Below, piece after piece: positions 33,969 to 42,010 of a stretch of 44,480 bases of DNA. Source of the stretch: Bradyrhizobium sp. (GTDB lineage: Bacteria > Pseudomonadota > Alphaproteobacteria > Rhizobiales > Xanthobacteraceae); contig JAQGKC010000247.1 of NCBI GenBank assembly GCA_028290305.1, forward strand, positions 1 through 44,480. The letters run 5' to 3'. Numbering within the stretch: position 1 is the first letter of the stretch; every line of letters starts with the position of its first letter. The position numbers were made by a program, and so were the translations under genes. The notes under the pieces were generated by a model that did no database searches, was not told where the DNA came from, and worked only from the letters and a program-made list of their open reading frames with translations.

Positions 33969-34002
33969 TGTTCCAATAATAATACATTTTTGCCATTATT
34001 GG
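33969..34002 (+). promoter_or_regulatory. Candidate autoregulatory site upstream of the XRE regulator
   Basis: TGTTCCAATAATAATAC (33969-33985) matches the amidase-side site in 14 of 17 positions. It overlaps an inverted repeat, CCAATAAT (33973-33980) and ATTATTGG (33995-34002). It lies 56 bases ahead of the regulator start, in an AT-rich patch. Confidence 0.5.
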
Positions 34003-34057
34003 GCCGTGCAGGCGGATCGAGACGGCCAGCACGCCGGGTAAGTCGACAGGTGTTCTA

Positions 34058-35092
34058 TTGGCGATCCAGTATCAAGAGATTGCAAACAGGTTGCGGGCAT
34101 TCCGACTCGGATCGGGGCTGAGCGCGGACGAGATTGCGCGGCGCGTCGGAATTTCACGCACGGCGCTCTATCGCTTTGAAAAAGGCGAACTCGCAAAGAT
34201 CGAGACTTTGGAGAAGCTTTCCGAGCTGCTGCAGGTGTCGATGCCCACGCTGCTTGGCGTCGGCATCGAGTATATGCCGTCGGCCGTGAGTTACTTCGAG
34301 CGCATGCGCCAATTTGAGGAAACCGCCGAGCACATCATGGTGCTGTCGGGACCAATTTCATTTCTGCTTGCATCGGATCGCTTCCTGGAATTGCTCGATA
34401 CCGTGTTGAAGGAGAGCCTTCCGCTGGATTTGCCCGATCGTGAGAAGACGGTGGCTCAGGTCGATCAGATCATGGCCATTCTGACGCAGCGAAAGGAAAC
34501 CTATCGCCGTCGCAAGCCGGGAATCCTGAATTTGATCTCCGCCCGGGAAATCCGCCGCTTTGTGCAAAGCGGCCTCATTGGAAATCCATCGATTTCAGGG
34601 GCCGAGCTTGAGGAGCGCCGCGCGCTGGCGCGTGCGGAAGTCGAGCATTTCGCGAGCGTGATCGAAGATGAGGCAATTGGCGTCCAGATCGGTGTCGTTA
34701 CGGAATCGCTCCCGCACACGCATTTCCAGATTTTCCGGATGGCGGATACCAAGATGCTGACTGTCAGTCCGTTCCGCCTTGGCGAGCAGCCAAACATCCG
34801 TCTGGGCGTCGCAATGATCACTTCGGCGCCGGAAGCGATCACGCTGCATGAAAAGGCGGTGAGCGAGATGTGGCGCGGTGCGATCAAGGGCGCAGCGGCT
34901 GCCGCCCATCTGCGGGCGCTGTTGTTGCCCCCCTCGACCGAGTCGGAACCGTCAGGATTTCCTTCGAACGAAGTGGCAGCGCCGATACCGCCGGCCATAC
35001 TTGGTAACGGCGCGCCCGAGAAAGTCGTCAAGCGCACACCGCCAAAGCTGCGAGGCGGCGCTGCCTCGGAGCGTCGCCTTCGGACCAAATAG
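34058..35092 (+). CDS. XRE-type HTH transcriptional regulator with large C-terminal domain
   Basis: The 344-residue product has an N-terminal Cro/C1-type HTH (about residues 6-62): LSADEIARRVGISRTALYRFEKGELAKIETLEKLSELL. A roughly 230-residue effector region of unknown fold follows and ends in a proline-rich, basic tail. It is probably the pathway-specific regulator of the island, since it is the only regulator in it and sits at its end. The effector (heteroaromatic acid, CoA ester or other) is unknown. The start is a TTG at 34058 with a weak AGG; no ATG is available near the HTH. Confidence 0.85.
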   Translation: MAIQYQEIANRLRAFRLGSGLSADEIARRVGISRTALYRFEKGELAKIETLEKLSELLQVSMPTLLGVGIEYMPSAVSYFERMRQFEETAEHIMVLSGPISFLLASDRFLELLDTVLKESLPLDLPDREKTVAQVDQIMAILTQRKETYRRRKPGILNLISAREIRRFVQSGLIGNPSISGAELEERRALARAEVEHFASVIEDEAIGVQIGVVTESLPHTHFQIFRMADTKMLTVSPFRLGEQPNIRLGVAMITSAPEAITLHEKAVSEMWRGAIKGAAAAAHLRALLLPPSTESEPSGFPSNEVAAPIPPAILGNGAPEKVVKRTPPKLRGGAASERRLRTK

Positions 35093-35706
35093 CTCATTCA
35101 TCTCCATACTTCGGCAGATTCGATTAGGTCAAAGAGCGAATTCGCGGACGGAATAAGTAACTGATCTTGCCGATATTTAAGCGCAGAACGCTGCCCAACC
35201 AGCCCTTGCGAACCGCGCGTTTCCGGTGCGACGCCAAATAGGGCGTTTCTGCGGGGATTTTCGATCGCTTAATTCCCGGATTTTCGTCTCTGCGAGCCTT
35301 CGCGCGTCCGAGCGGTCTTCTGCTTGTAATTTCGACTTGGGCCATCGTGATTCGGGATCCTGGGCCCGCGCTTCCGGCATCAGCAAGTGATCGGATTTGT
35401 TGCTTACGATGGTGCGAGGAGACCATTGGGCGGAGGATTTGTGCCAGACCGCCTCAAACAGCGCGCGATCCATGATCGGAGGCTGTTCGCCTGGCAGGAG
35501 CGCGACGGCTGGGCAAAGGAGTTGGGACGAGACCAGAGATTTCAAAGAGCGGATGGGCGCGCCTAAAGAATAGGTTACACACGGATGTCGCAATTAGAAC
35601 TCTTAGAAATATGTCGGCCACCATTTCGTCGCGGCGAATAACATAAACTTTAATTTCTGGTCGACACGGAAGAGATAGAATCCGAAGGCTTACGAAGGAG
35701 CATTCG
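35093..35706. other. Gene-poor stretch downstream of the island
   Basis: Overlapping minus-strand frames occur between 35124 and 35593, but none has a recognisable domain or good start signal. The right end contains GAAGGAG ahead of the gene at 35707. I see no island end-repeat or tRNA scar here. Confidence 0.4.
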
Positions 35707-35892
35707 ATGTATTCGAAAAGCCAGTTTCACGCTCTCGAAGTCATGTGCCGCGAGCGAGCTGCGGTTGCAACGAAGGAAATGGAGTACTGGCTCGCCGAGG
35801 CTGAAGAATGGGCTCGGGTGAGACTGTCCTGCAGTTACGAAACCGAGCCGTTGAGCGGCTCGGTTGAGCTAGCGCCCTCCGCTAAAGTTTAG
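35707..35892 (+). CDS. Small helical protein (Bradyrhizobium type)
   Basis: The 61-residue product begins MYSKSQFHALEVMCRERAAV and continues KEMEYWLAEAEEWARVR, a long amphipathic helix rich in Glu and Ala. I recall similar short proteins in Bradyrhizobium; their function is unknown. The ATG at 35707 follows GAAGGAG at good spacing. It has no membrane segment or signal. No partner gene is evident. Confidence 0.7.
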   Translation: MYSKSQFHALEVMCRERAAVATKEMEYWLAEAEEWARVRLSCSYETEPLSGSVELAPSAKV

Positions 35893-36063
35893 CCTTGCTC
35901 CCAGGTGGCACATGTCTACGCGCTAAATTTGATTTTCCCTGTTCATGTTTTTATTTGAGGGGGCAACGCCTCATTAGTCTTGTGCTCACTGTTAATCGCG
36001 CTGCCCTGACGTCGGCCAATATTCGCCACCTATCCTGTTCAGCATCCCGTTGGGGAACGCATC

Positions 36064-36180
36064 ATGGTGGACAAGGTTTTCAATTGCGTTTTTGGAGGGC
36101 TTTTGGCGCTGTCCATCGTGGAATTGGTGAACAGCATTGGAGGACAGGCACTCACTATCCTGCGGTCACTCCTACCTTGA
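36064..36180 (+). CDS. Possible 38-residue membrane peptide
   Basis: An ATG at 36064, six bases after GGGGAACG, opens MVDKVFNCVFGGLLALSIVE followed by LVNSIGGQALTILRSLLP. It is mostly one hydrophobic helix with a short charged start, the profile of a small membrane protein. It has no known homologue that I recognise and may be chance. Confidence 0.4.
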   Translation: MVDKVFNCVFGGLLALSIVELVNSIGGQALTILRSLLP

Positions 36181-36380
36181 ACGATTACGTGGCTACGGGC
36201 TCGACGTTTGCGTTGGTGAACATAGGTGGACGCGTTCTAAATTCATCCAGGAGACTTTATGCCTGAACACCGTTTGCAAATTCGCAAATCGTCTTTCTGC
36301 CGCGCTTAAAGAAGGTTTTAATTGAACGATCAACAGTCCTTCCCATGTTATCGCCTATCTACACGAGAAGGATACACGCC

Positions 36381-36635
36381 ATGAAACTCACGACAATCGC
36401 ACTGGCAATTGCATTCGCTTTCCCAAGCACGTTCGCGCTTGCAGAAGGCTCAATGAACCTGGCGGAAGGCTCAACGAACCTGGGAAGTCATGTCGCCCGC
36501 CCCTTCACGGGCGTCACGGTCGCACGTCCTATGGCGACCAGGCCTCGGAACTTTTCCGGGAATACGCTCGCTCCCATCATGCATGATCCAAGCGGGTCAA
36601 CATTAACCCCGTCGGCTATGAGCCGGGGCGGTTAA
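36381..36635 (+). CDS. Small secreted protein with AEGS-NL duplication
   Basis: The 84-residue product starts MKLTTIALAIAFAFPSTFAL, a clear signal peptide with cleavage near ALA. The mature part begins with two seven-residue repeats, AEGSMNL and AEGSTNL, encoded by two 21-bp copies (36441-36461 and 36462-36482). It continues with Arg/Pro- and Thr-rich disordered sequence. The ATG at 36381 follows GAAGGA. An intrinsic terminator lies right after the stop, so it is probably a single-gene transcript. The function is unknown. Confidence 0.7.
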   Translation: MKLTTIALAIAFAFPSTFALAEGSMNLAEGSTNLGSHVARPFTGVTVARPMATRPRNFSGNTLAPIMHDPSGSTLTPSAMSRGG

Positions 36636-36642
36636 AAAGAAA

Positions 36643-36669
36643 GACCCCGCTTTACGCGGGGCTTTTTTT
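36643..36669 (+). terminator. Intrinsic terminator
   Basis: CCCCGC (36645-36650), a TTTAC loop and GCGGGG (36656-36661) are followed by C and seven T residues. It ends the transcript of the small secreted protein, whose stop codon lies just upstream. It is the clearest terminator in the window. Confidence 0.9.
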
Positions 36670-36670
36670 A

Positions 36671-36977
36671 AGCACTCTTCTTCGAAAGGCGATCACGTCG
36701 GAAAGGTGAATGGCGACGTAGCCTTTCATCATATCTTTCGGTGCGAAGCGACTAATTTGCTCAAATCATTGCGGACTGGCGAATGGCCGATTTGTCATGG
36801 TGTATCCAGTCATACGTTCAATGAACGAATCGGGATTCGCAAGAATTGCGCTGCTGGCGCGCCTTCGCGTTCAGCCTAGCACCTGCCACGATACCAACCA
36901 ATTCTCACCAAATTTTCCGGTCAGGAGAGCAGAGGGCGGGAGAGGATACGACCCCGAAGCATCGCCCGGGAGATGTT
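36671..36977. other. Intergenic region ahead of the 36978 gene
   Basis: No gene is evident; it probably carries the promoter of the next gene. I could not assign a -35/-10 pair. GGGAGATG lies directly upstream of the ATG at 36978. Confidence 0.4.
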
Positions 36978-37193
36978 ATGACCGTCAAGAATGTCGTGGT
37001 TCCCTTGGAGACTGAGTATCTCCAGGAGGCAGCAAGAAAACGAGGAATTTCCCGTACCAAACTTGTGCGGGTTGTGATGGAAAAGGTTGTGAGGGACGAA
37101 CTCGTTCTCGATATTTTAGATGACGACGACCAGGTGCGTAATGAGCCGCGCCAGCCGAAGTATCGGCGCTTTCGGGGAAGGAATGCTGACTGA
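36978..37193 (+). CDS. Small HTH/RHH-like protein
   Basis: The 71-residue product has VVVPLETEYLQEAARKRGIS followed by RTKLVRVVMEKVVRDELVL, a short strand and two helices with a basic turn. This resembles ribbon-helix-helix or small helix-turn-helix DNA-binding proteins. The tail is acidic then Arg-rich (YRRFRGRN). I recall similar short proteins in Bradyrhizobium; targets are unknown. It has no toxin partner nearby, so an antitoxin role is not supported. GGGAGATG precedes the start. Confidence 0.65.
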   Translation: MTVKNVVVPLETEYLQEAARKRGISRTKLVRVVMEKVVRDELVLDILDDDDQVRNEPRQPKYRRFRGRNAD

Positions 37194-38106
37194 ATTGGGG
37201 CCTTTCTATACCGGCGCCCATCGCCGGAATCAAAATTGAGCGACCTCACAAGTGTATTTCGTCGACTGCGTTTTCGATTCCGATGTCGTTCCTTTGCACG
37301 ATGTCACTCCACTCTCGGCTTTAGGAAGTTGCGCGCGAAGCCGCGATAAACTTTGCCGTCGTCAGCGGTGCCCGACTGGCAAGCGTCGTCATTTCCAAGA
37401 TTGCACTCCGATTCGCAGTTCTCGCTGATCGCATCTTCGATCGCAGTGTCGAGATAGCGCGAAAAATCCATCGGTGAGCATCTCGCTTTACCGGCCACAG
37501 CGGCGGCGGGACGGTTGCCAAAAAATGAGCTTTGCCGCCTCGCTCTGCATGTGCGCGTCCCGGCCGGCTGCACAAAATGCGCTCGGAATGTGACCGCATC
37601 GCCGACCAAATGAATTGGATGTCCGGGCAACATTTGGAAATAAAGAAGCGGAGTCCGGAACAAGCTTCGGTCGCAAATGACCGGCAATAACCAGCTTAAT
37701 CTAGTGTGCTCGAGGCCCGCCCGATTATCGCAAACCGCTCAGCCTTTTCGGCCGTTTCTCCGCAAAGTTGAACGGCACGATTAGATCCCGGGGCGTAGAA
37801 TTGATGCACCATGCGAAAGCGTCTCGAGATACCAACTGAGCCGGTGATGAGTTCGCACAGAGCGTCGCAAGATGCCAAATTTCCAAGCCAGAGTTGCAAT
37901 GCGGGTGTGAAGCGAGTGTCAATTTGCTTGCGTCGCCCGCATGCCACAGAACCACACGTCAGGATTCGCCGGATAGGCCGCCGCGATAATACCCCGAATT
38001 AAACATGTATCCGCCGCTGCTGCATAACTGAAGTGTAAGCTCGATGGGACTCCCGATCTCCTAAGATGGCAATATCGAAAAATCTTCAAACTGATTTGCG
38101 ACGGTT
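37194..38106. other. Long stretch without a credible gene
   Basis: Minus-strand frames at 37304-37687 and 37696-37947 have no recognisable domain, poor composition and no convincing start signals. The right end is AT-richer and probably carries the promoter of the patatin-like gene. I see no repeat or RNA gene, though the sequence could hold an unrecognised remnant. Confidence 0.4.
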
Positions 38107-39429
38107 TTGACCGTGCGCTTACGACACCCTGCGACCTATTGGCTGGCGATCAGTGGGGCTATTCGGCGGGCCGTTCGTGCGCTCGATCTGAGACGTCGCA
38201 ATGTCTGCCTCGACGCTCTGCTGCCGCGCATATTTCTGTTTGGCTTGATCAGTTCGACGACCTTCTTGACTGCTGGATGTGCGACAATTGCTCCGCGCAA
38301 TGTCTTGCCGCAGGCGAGCGCCAGCCAGATTGAGCTTGAGGGATTTCATAACATCCGCTTTTGGGGTGACGCATCGGCGCGCGACATTCAGGCCATCATG
38401 ATGGCGGACGCGCCCAAAGCGGAAGCGCGCTTATCGCTGGGGGGTGAAAGGCATCAGCCGGTCACAAATCTTCTCGCCATATCCGGCGGTGCCGAAGACG
38501 GTGCCTTCGGCGCCGGCCTGCTGGTCGGCTGGAGCGATGCGGGTACACGGCCGGTGTTCGACCTGGTCACTGGCGTCAGCTCCGGCGCGCTTATTGCTCC
38601 GTTCGCTTTCCTCGGGCGCGAGCATGATGGTCAACTGCGCGAGATTTTTACGAAATACGGAAGAAAGGACATTTTCACCTACAACGTACACGGGTTGCTT
38701 GAAGGCTCTGCGTTGGCCGACGATGCGCCGTTGGCGAAATTGATCGAGAAATACGTGGACGATGCTTTTCTCCGGGAAATCGCCAGAGAGCGAATGAAAG
38801 GCCGGATTTTGCTCATCGGCACCACTAATCTCGATACTCAAAGGCCTGTGATGTGGGACATGGGTCGGATCGCGATGAGTAATAATCGCGATGCGATGGT
38901 TCTCTTCCGCAAGATACTCCTGGCATCGGCGACGCTTCCCGGGATTTTTCCGCCCGTCCGGATTCGGGTGCGGGTCGGGGGGCAGAACTATGACGAGTTG
39001 CATGTCGATGGAGGCGTCACCAGACAGGTCTTTATCGCTCCGTCGATATTTTCGTTTGTCTCCCAGAATAAAAAACCTGGAAGACTTGCCGACAAGCCGC
39101 GATTGTACGTTATCCGAAATGGAAAAATCGATCCCGAATGGCAATCCGTTAGCGAGAATGTTTTGTCGATTACGCAGCGTTCAATCTCCACGCTTATCAA
39201 AAATCAGGGGATCGGAGATCTCTACCGTATCTATTCCGTCACCAAGCGCGATGGAATCGACTTTAACCTAGCGAGCATTCCACCTGACTTTAGCGACACC
39301 AGCGATGAACCGTTTGACCAGCGGTATATGATCGCGCTTTTCGATCGCGGCTATGACCTGGCAAGCCACAACTACTCCTGGCTGAAGGCGCCTCCGGGAT
39401 TGGAATTGGCAACTCAGGCGCACGACTAA
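38107..39429 (+). CDS. Patatin-like phospholipase, probable lipoprotein
   Basis: The 440-residue product (from the TTG start) has the patatin fold: oxyanion-hole glycines in AISGGAEDGAFGAGLL (about 124-139), nucleophile elbow GVSSG (Ser158) and catalytic Asp in DGGV (Asp301), giving the Ser-Asp dyad of lipid acyl hydrolases. Upstream, LFGLISSTTFLTAGC is a hydrophobic segment ending in a lipobox-like sequence with Cys58, so the protein is probably lipid-anchored in the envelope. The N-terminal start is uncertain: no ATG lies nearby, TTG 38107 and GTG 38113 are candidates, and a later start would give a more normal signal length. It is a single gene. Confidence 0.82.
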   Translation: MTVRLRHPATYWLAISGAIRRAVRALDLRRRNVCLDALLPRIFLFGLISSTTFLTAGCATIAPRNVLPQASASQIELEGFHNIRFWGDASARDIQAIMMADAPKAEARLSLGGERHQPVTNLLAISGGAEDGAFGAGLLVGWSDAGTRPVFDLVTGVSSGALIAPFAFLGREHDGQLREIFTKYGRKDIFTYNVHGLLEGSALADDAPLAKLIEKYVDDAFLREIARERMKGRILLIGTTNLDTQRPVMWDMGRIAMSNNRDAMVLFRKILLASATLPGIFPPVRIRVRVGGQNYDELHVDGGVTRQVFIAPSIFSFVSQNKKPGRLADKPRLYVIRNGKIDPEWQSVSENVLSITQRSISTLIKNQGIGDLYRIYSVTKRDGIDFNLASIPPDFSDTSDEPFDQRYMIALFDRGYDLASHNYSWLKAPPGLELATQAHD

Positions 39430-39465
39430 AAATCGGGTTCGGGTTCGAGGGCAAAGCGGAAAACT

Positions 39466-39951
39466 TTAAAATTTCTTGCCCCTTCCATTCGGCGGCTTCT
39501 GATCAGTGCTTGCACCTTTCATTTCGTCCTGCGTGACGCGGCAGTCACTGTTCTTGTCGAACTGCAAAATAAACTCGCTCGGCTTGTCGACAAACTCGCT
39601 ACGGGTGATCTTGCCGTCCTGGTTTTCATCAAAGTAGCCGAAGTCGGCGTCGGCGAAGGCGGTCCCGGCACGACGGATTATTGCGAATTCGGGTGGATCG
39701 AGATGCCCGTCGCGGTTTCGATCGGCCAGGGTAAATAGCCGATCAAGGTAACTCTTCCACTCATCGCAGGTGTAGATGCCATCATGATTGGCGTCCCAGA
39801 TGTCAGGCCCGTTCGTCGACGGGACGTCTTTTGTTGACCGGGGGCCGCGGGCGGCGTCACCTGGAACGGATTGTGCAAAGGCATAGTGTGCGACCGTCAG
39901 AAGCAACCCCATAGCGATGCTCGTGCCGCGAACGGACCTTGTGCGTAACAA
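39466..39951 (-). CDS. Secreted EF-hand protein
   Basis: The 161-residue product starts with a signal peptide (SIAMGLLLTVAHYAFA). It then has four EF-hand-like calcium loops: DANHDGIYTCDE, DRNRDGHLDPPE, DENQDGKITRSE and DKNSDCRVTQDE. The last has Cys in place of the usual Gly at position 6, and the first has Cys at position 10. Those two cysteines could form a disulfide in the periplasm. It is likely a calcium-binding periplasmic protein of unknown purpose. The start is a TTG at 39951 with AGGAGAGAG upstream; the in-frame ATG at SIAM is an alternative. Confidence 0.82.
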   Translation of the reverse strand: MLRTRSVRGTSIAMGLLLTVAHYAFAQSVPGDAARGPRSTKDVPSTNGPDIWDANHDGIYTCDEWKSYLDRLFTLADRNRDGHLDPPEFAIIRRAGTAFADADFGYFDENQDGKITRSEFVDKPSEFILQFDKNSDCRVTQDEMKGASTDQKPPNGRGKKF

Positions 39952-40346
39952 ATCTCTCTCCTGTTTTCGCCCGCAGCAATTATGAAACAGCGCGGTCGCT
40001 TCGGGCGGAATTAGGACGGATCCGATATCAGAAATATGCCGTTACAATCCCGAGATCACAAATGGCGCTCCGTATGAGATTTAACCCGCAGATGTCTACA
40101 AAGAGGGAACTTAGCTGGTTTCGTCTTTCGCTGCGCAGCGGTGGTGATGATTGAGCGCGTGTACATTCTCGCGTTCGAGAATAATCCGAAGGCTCATGGA
40201 CACGGACCAACGATCTCAGACCCGATTTGCTGTCGCGCGCCCCACAAGAGTTATCTGTCCAGCAGCGGTAAATTTCATGGTGCGGCTCCGAAAAGCCCGA
40301 TCATGGCCGGCTGGTTCGCGTCCTTTCCTCCTATCGTGCGTGGGAC
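39952..40346. other. Intergenic region between sorB and the EF-hand gene
   Basis: No supported gene. A plus-strand frame from 40196 starts MDTDQRSQTRFAVARPTRVI, faintly PilZ-like, but it soon degrades and runs into sorB antisense. No terminator hairpin was found after sorB. Confidence 0.4.
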
Positions 40347-40688
40347 TTACGGGACCGATGAAGTGCCTTTGGTGCGAACCAGATAGTCTACGATCGCTTT
40401 GGCGTCGTCGGCGCTGACAGGAGCCTTGTAGGCTGTGATCATCTTGTTGACGACTTCTTGCCAGGCCTCCCTGGACAACGAGGGCTGGTTCAACACATGG
40501 TCGGCCGAGTGGCAGGCGAGGCAGTTGTTGTTGATTGCATCCGATCCCGGACCGGCGGGGAACATCGCATCGCTGGTGGGGACATCCAGCTTCAGCGACT
40601 TCAATGTGGTGATCGCTGCGGCCTGGCCGGGATGCGGCAACAGAACGAGACTGAGAACGGCGACAACAGGCAGAACAGCACGTAGCAT
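40347..40688 (-). CDS. sorB: Sulfite dehydrogenase cytochrome c subunit
   Basis: The 113-residue product has a signal peptide (VLPVVAVLSLVLLPHPGQA) and one haem-c site, CLACH (Cys56, Cys59, His60), with a likely Met ligand in VNKMITAY. It accepts electrons from SorA in the periplasm and passes them to the respiratory chain. The start at 40688 follows AGGAATCAGGA. It lies 13 bases downstream of the SorA gene, and the pair is the usual sorAB arrangement. Confidence 0.88.
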   Translation of the reverse strand: MLRAVLPVVAVLSLVLLPHPGQAAAITTLKSLKLDVPTSDAMFPAGPGSDAINNNCLACHSADHVLNQPSLSREAWQEVVNKMITAYKAPVSADDAKAIVDYLVRTKGTSSVP

Positions 40689-40701
40689 TCCTGATTCCTC
40701 T

Positions 40702-41943
40702 TCAGGTCGCGACCACATGGGTCGTTTCAATGGTATTGAACAGGTAGCCGGCCGGATTCCAGATCCGGAAATCGGGCTGCGCCTCGTTCTTGGTGTTGGT
40801 GCAACGAATCATCAGAGTGCGCGCACCGCGCGCGGGTAGCGTGAATTGCATCTGCCATTGCCGAAAGCCGTATTTCCCCTGGTCGGCACCGAGCTGGGTC
40901 GGCTGCCAGCTCTTGCCGCCATCGATCGACAGATCGACGCGGGCAGCGCCGCAATCGCCGCCGAAGGCGATGCCGCGGGCCAAAGCCGGCGTCCCCACCG
41001 AAACGCTGTCGCCGTTGCGGATGTTGGTGATAAACGACCGCGGAGCATTGCTGGTCACCGGCACCATCTTGAATCCGGTCTCGCCAGGCTTGACGGTATT
41101 GTGCGGCGTATCGGGCACGCGGTAGCCAGTCGCCGTCCAGTAATTGGTATCGGGCTGATCCAGCACTTCGATGTCGTTCAGCATCTTGATCCAGTAGACC
41201 CCGCACCAGCCGGGCACAACGAGCCGCAGCGGAAATCCGTTTAACAATGGAAGCTGTTCGCCGTTCATGGCGAAAGCGATCATCACCTCGCCGTCGCGCG
41301 CGTGATCGATGGTGAGCGACTTCAGGAATTTCGGCGCGTCCTGCATCACCGGCTCGTCCAGGCCGCCGAAGCGGACCTGAATGGCGCCGGGTTTTACACC
41401 GGCACGGTCAAGCACGTCCTTGAGACGCACACCGGTCCAGATCGCGTTGCTCATCGAACCATTTGCCCATTGAGCGCCGGCAACGCGCGGCTCGGCGTAG
41501 ATTCGCGAAGCGCCGGCGCATTGGTTGACTGCGGCGATATCGAATCTCGGCAAGCCATGTAAAATATCCTTGAGCGACAGTGAAAGTGTCTGATTGACCT
41601 GGCCGCGCACCTTCAGACGAAAGCTATTCACATCGATGTCGCCCGGAAAATTCGCCCAGTGCCAGCTGACATAATGCTGGTCGTTTGGGGTGAACACGCC
41701 CTTGTCGAAGACTTCGAAGGGGGTCTCAAGCCATGGCGGGCTCGAACGCTGCAGGATCATTGGGCCCTTTTGCGGGTAGGATGTTGTGATGACCCGCGTA
41801 CTCGGACCGCCCGGCACGTGTAGGTCGACCGTCTGTTGCGCCGATGCCGGCGAAGACATCAGCGCCAGGCTGGCGATGCCAATTCCCCCCAGCACACCCC
41901 GTCGCGTCAGCCCCGGTAGTTGCACGTCATGGTCTTGCATCAT
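40702..41943 (-). CDS. sorA: Sulfite dehydrogenase molybdenum subunit
   Basis: The 413-residue enzyme has a Tat signal (LTRRGVLGGIGIASLALM) and a sulfite-oxidase fold. The Mo-coordinating Cys is Cys142 in NQCAGASR. Other landmarks are VSWHWANFPGDIDV, PLRLVVPGWCGVYWIKML, and the C-terminal dimerisation domain around GGDCGAARVDLSIDGGKSW. It oxidises sulfite to sulfate in the periplasm with SorB as acceptor. This oxidase-type Mo centre belongs to a different family from the two hydroxylases in the island. The ATG at 41943 has GACAGAAG upstream. An AraC regulator lies 67 bases upstream on the same strand. Confidence 0.92.
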   Translation of the reverse strand: MMQDHDVQLPGLTRRGVLGGIGIASLALMSSPASAQQTVDLHVPGGPSTRVITTSYPQKGPMILQRSSPPWLETPFEVFDKGVFTPNDQHYVSWHWANFPGDIDVNSFRLKVRGQVNQTLSLSLKDILHGLPRFDIAAVNQCAGASRIYAEPRVAGAQWANGSMSNAIWTGVRLKDVLDRAGVKPGAIQVRFGGLDEPVMQDAPKFLKSLTIDHARDGEVMIAFAMNGEQLPLLNGFPLRLVVPGWCGVYWIKMLNDIEVLDQPDTNYWTATGYRVPDTPHNTVKPGETGFKMVPVTSNAPRSFITNIRNGDSVSVGTPALARGIAFGGDCGAARVDLSIDGGKSWQPTQLGADQGKYGFRQWQMQFTLPARGARTLMIRCTNTKNEAQPDFRIWNPAGYLFNTIETTHVVAT

Positions 41944-42010
41944 CTACTTCTGTCCTGTGCCCTTGCGGTACGGCAAAACGAGGTCCACAGCGCCGGCCTC
42001 GCCGCCCCCT

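Noticed and set aside
12721..35092. Nicotinate (pyridine-3-carboxylate) degradation by the known nic route
   Set aside because: No 6-hydroxynicotinate monooxygenase, 2,5-dihydroxypyridine dioxygenase, or maleamate pathway genes, and TcuAB does not fit that route's products.
35177..35593. Minus-strand frame of 138 codons downstream of the regulator
   Set aside because: No recognisable domain or ribosome-binding site; a competing frame overlaps it. Left as unassigned sequence.
36259..36309. 16-codon frame with a good AGGAGA site (MPEHRLQIRK...)
   Set aside because: Too short to judge and without any conserved feature; could be a leader peptide, but no attenuator was seen.
40196..40417. Possible PilZ-like start (MDTDQRSQTRF)
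   Set aside because: Similarity is limited to a few residues, and the frame runs into sorB antisense without a PilZ core.
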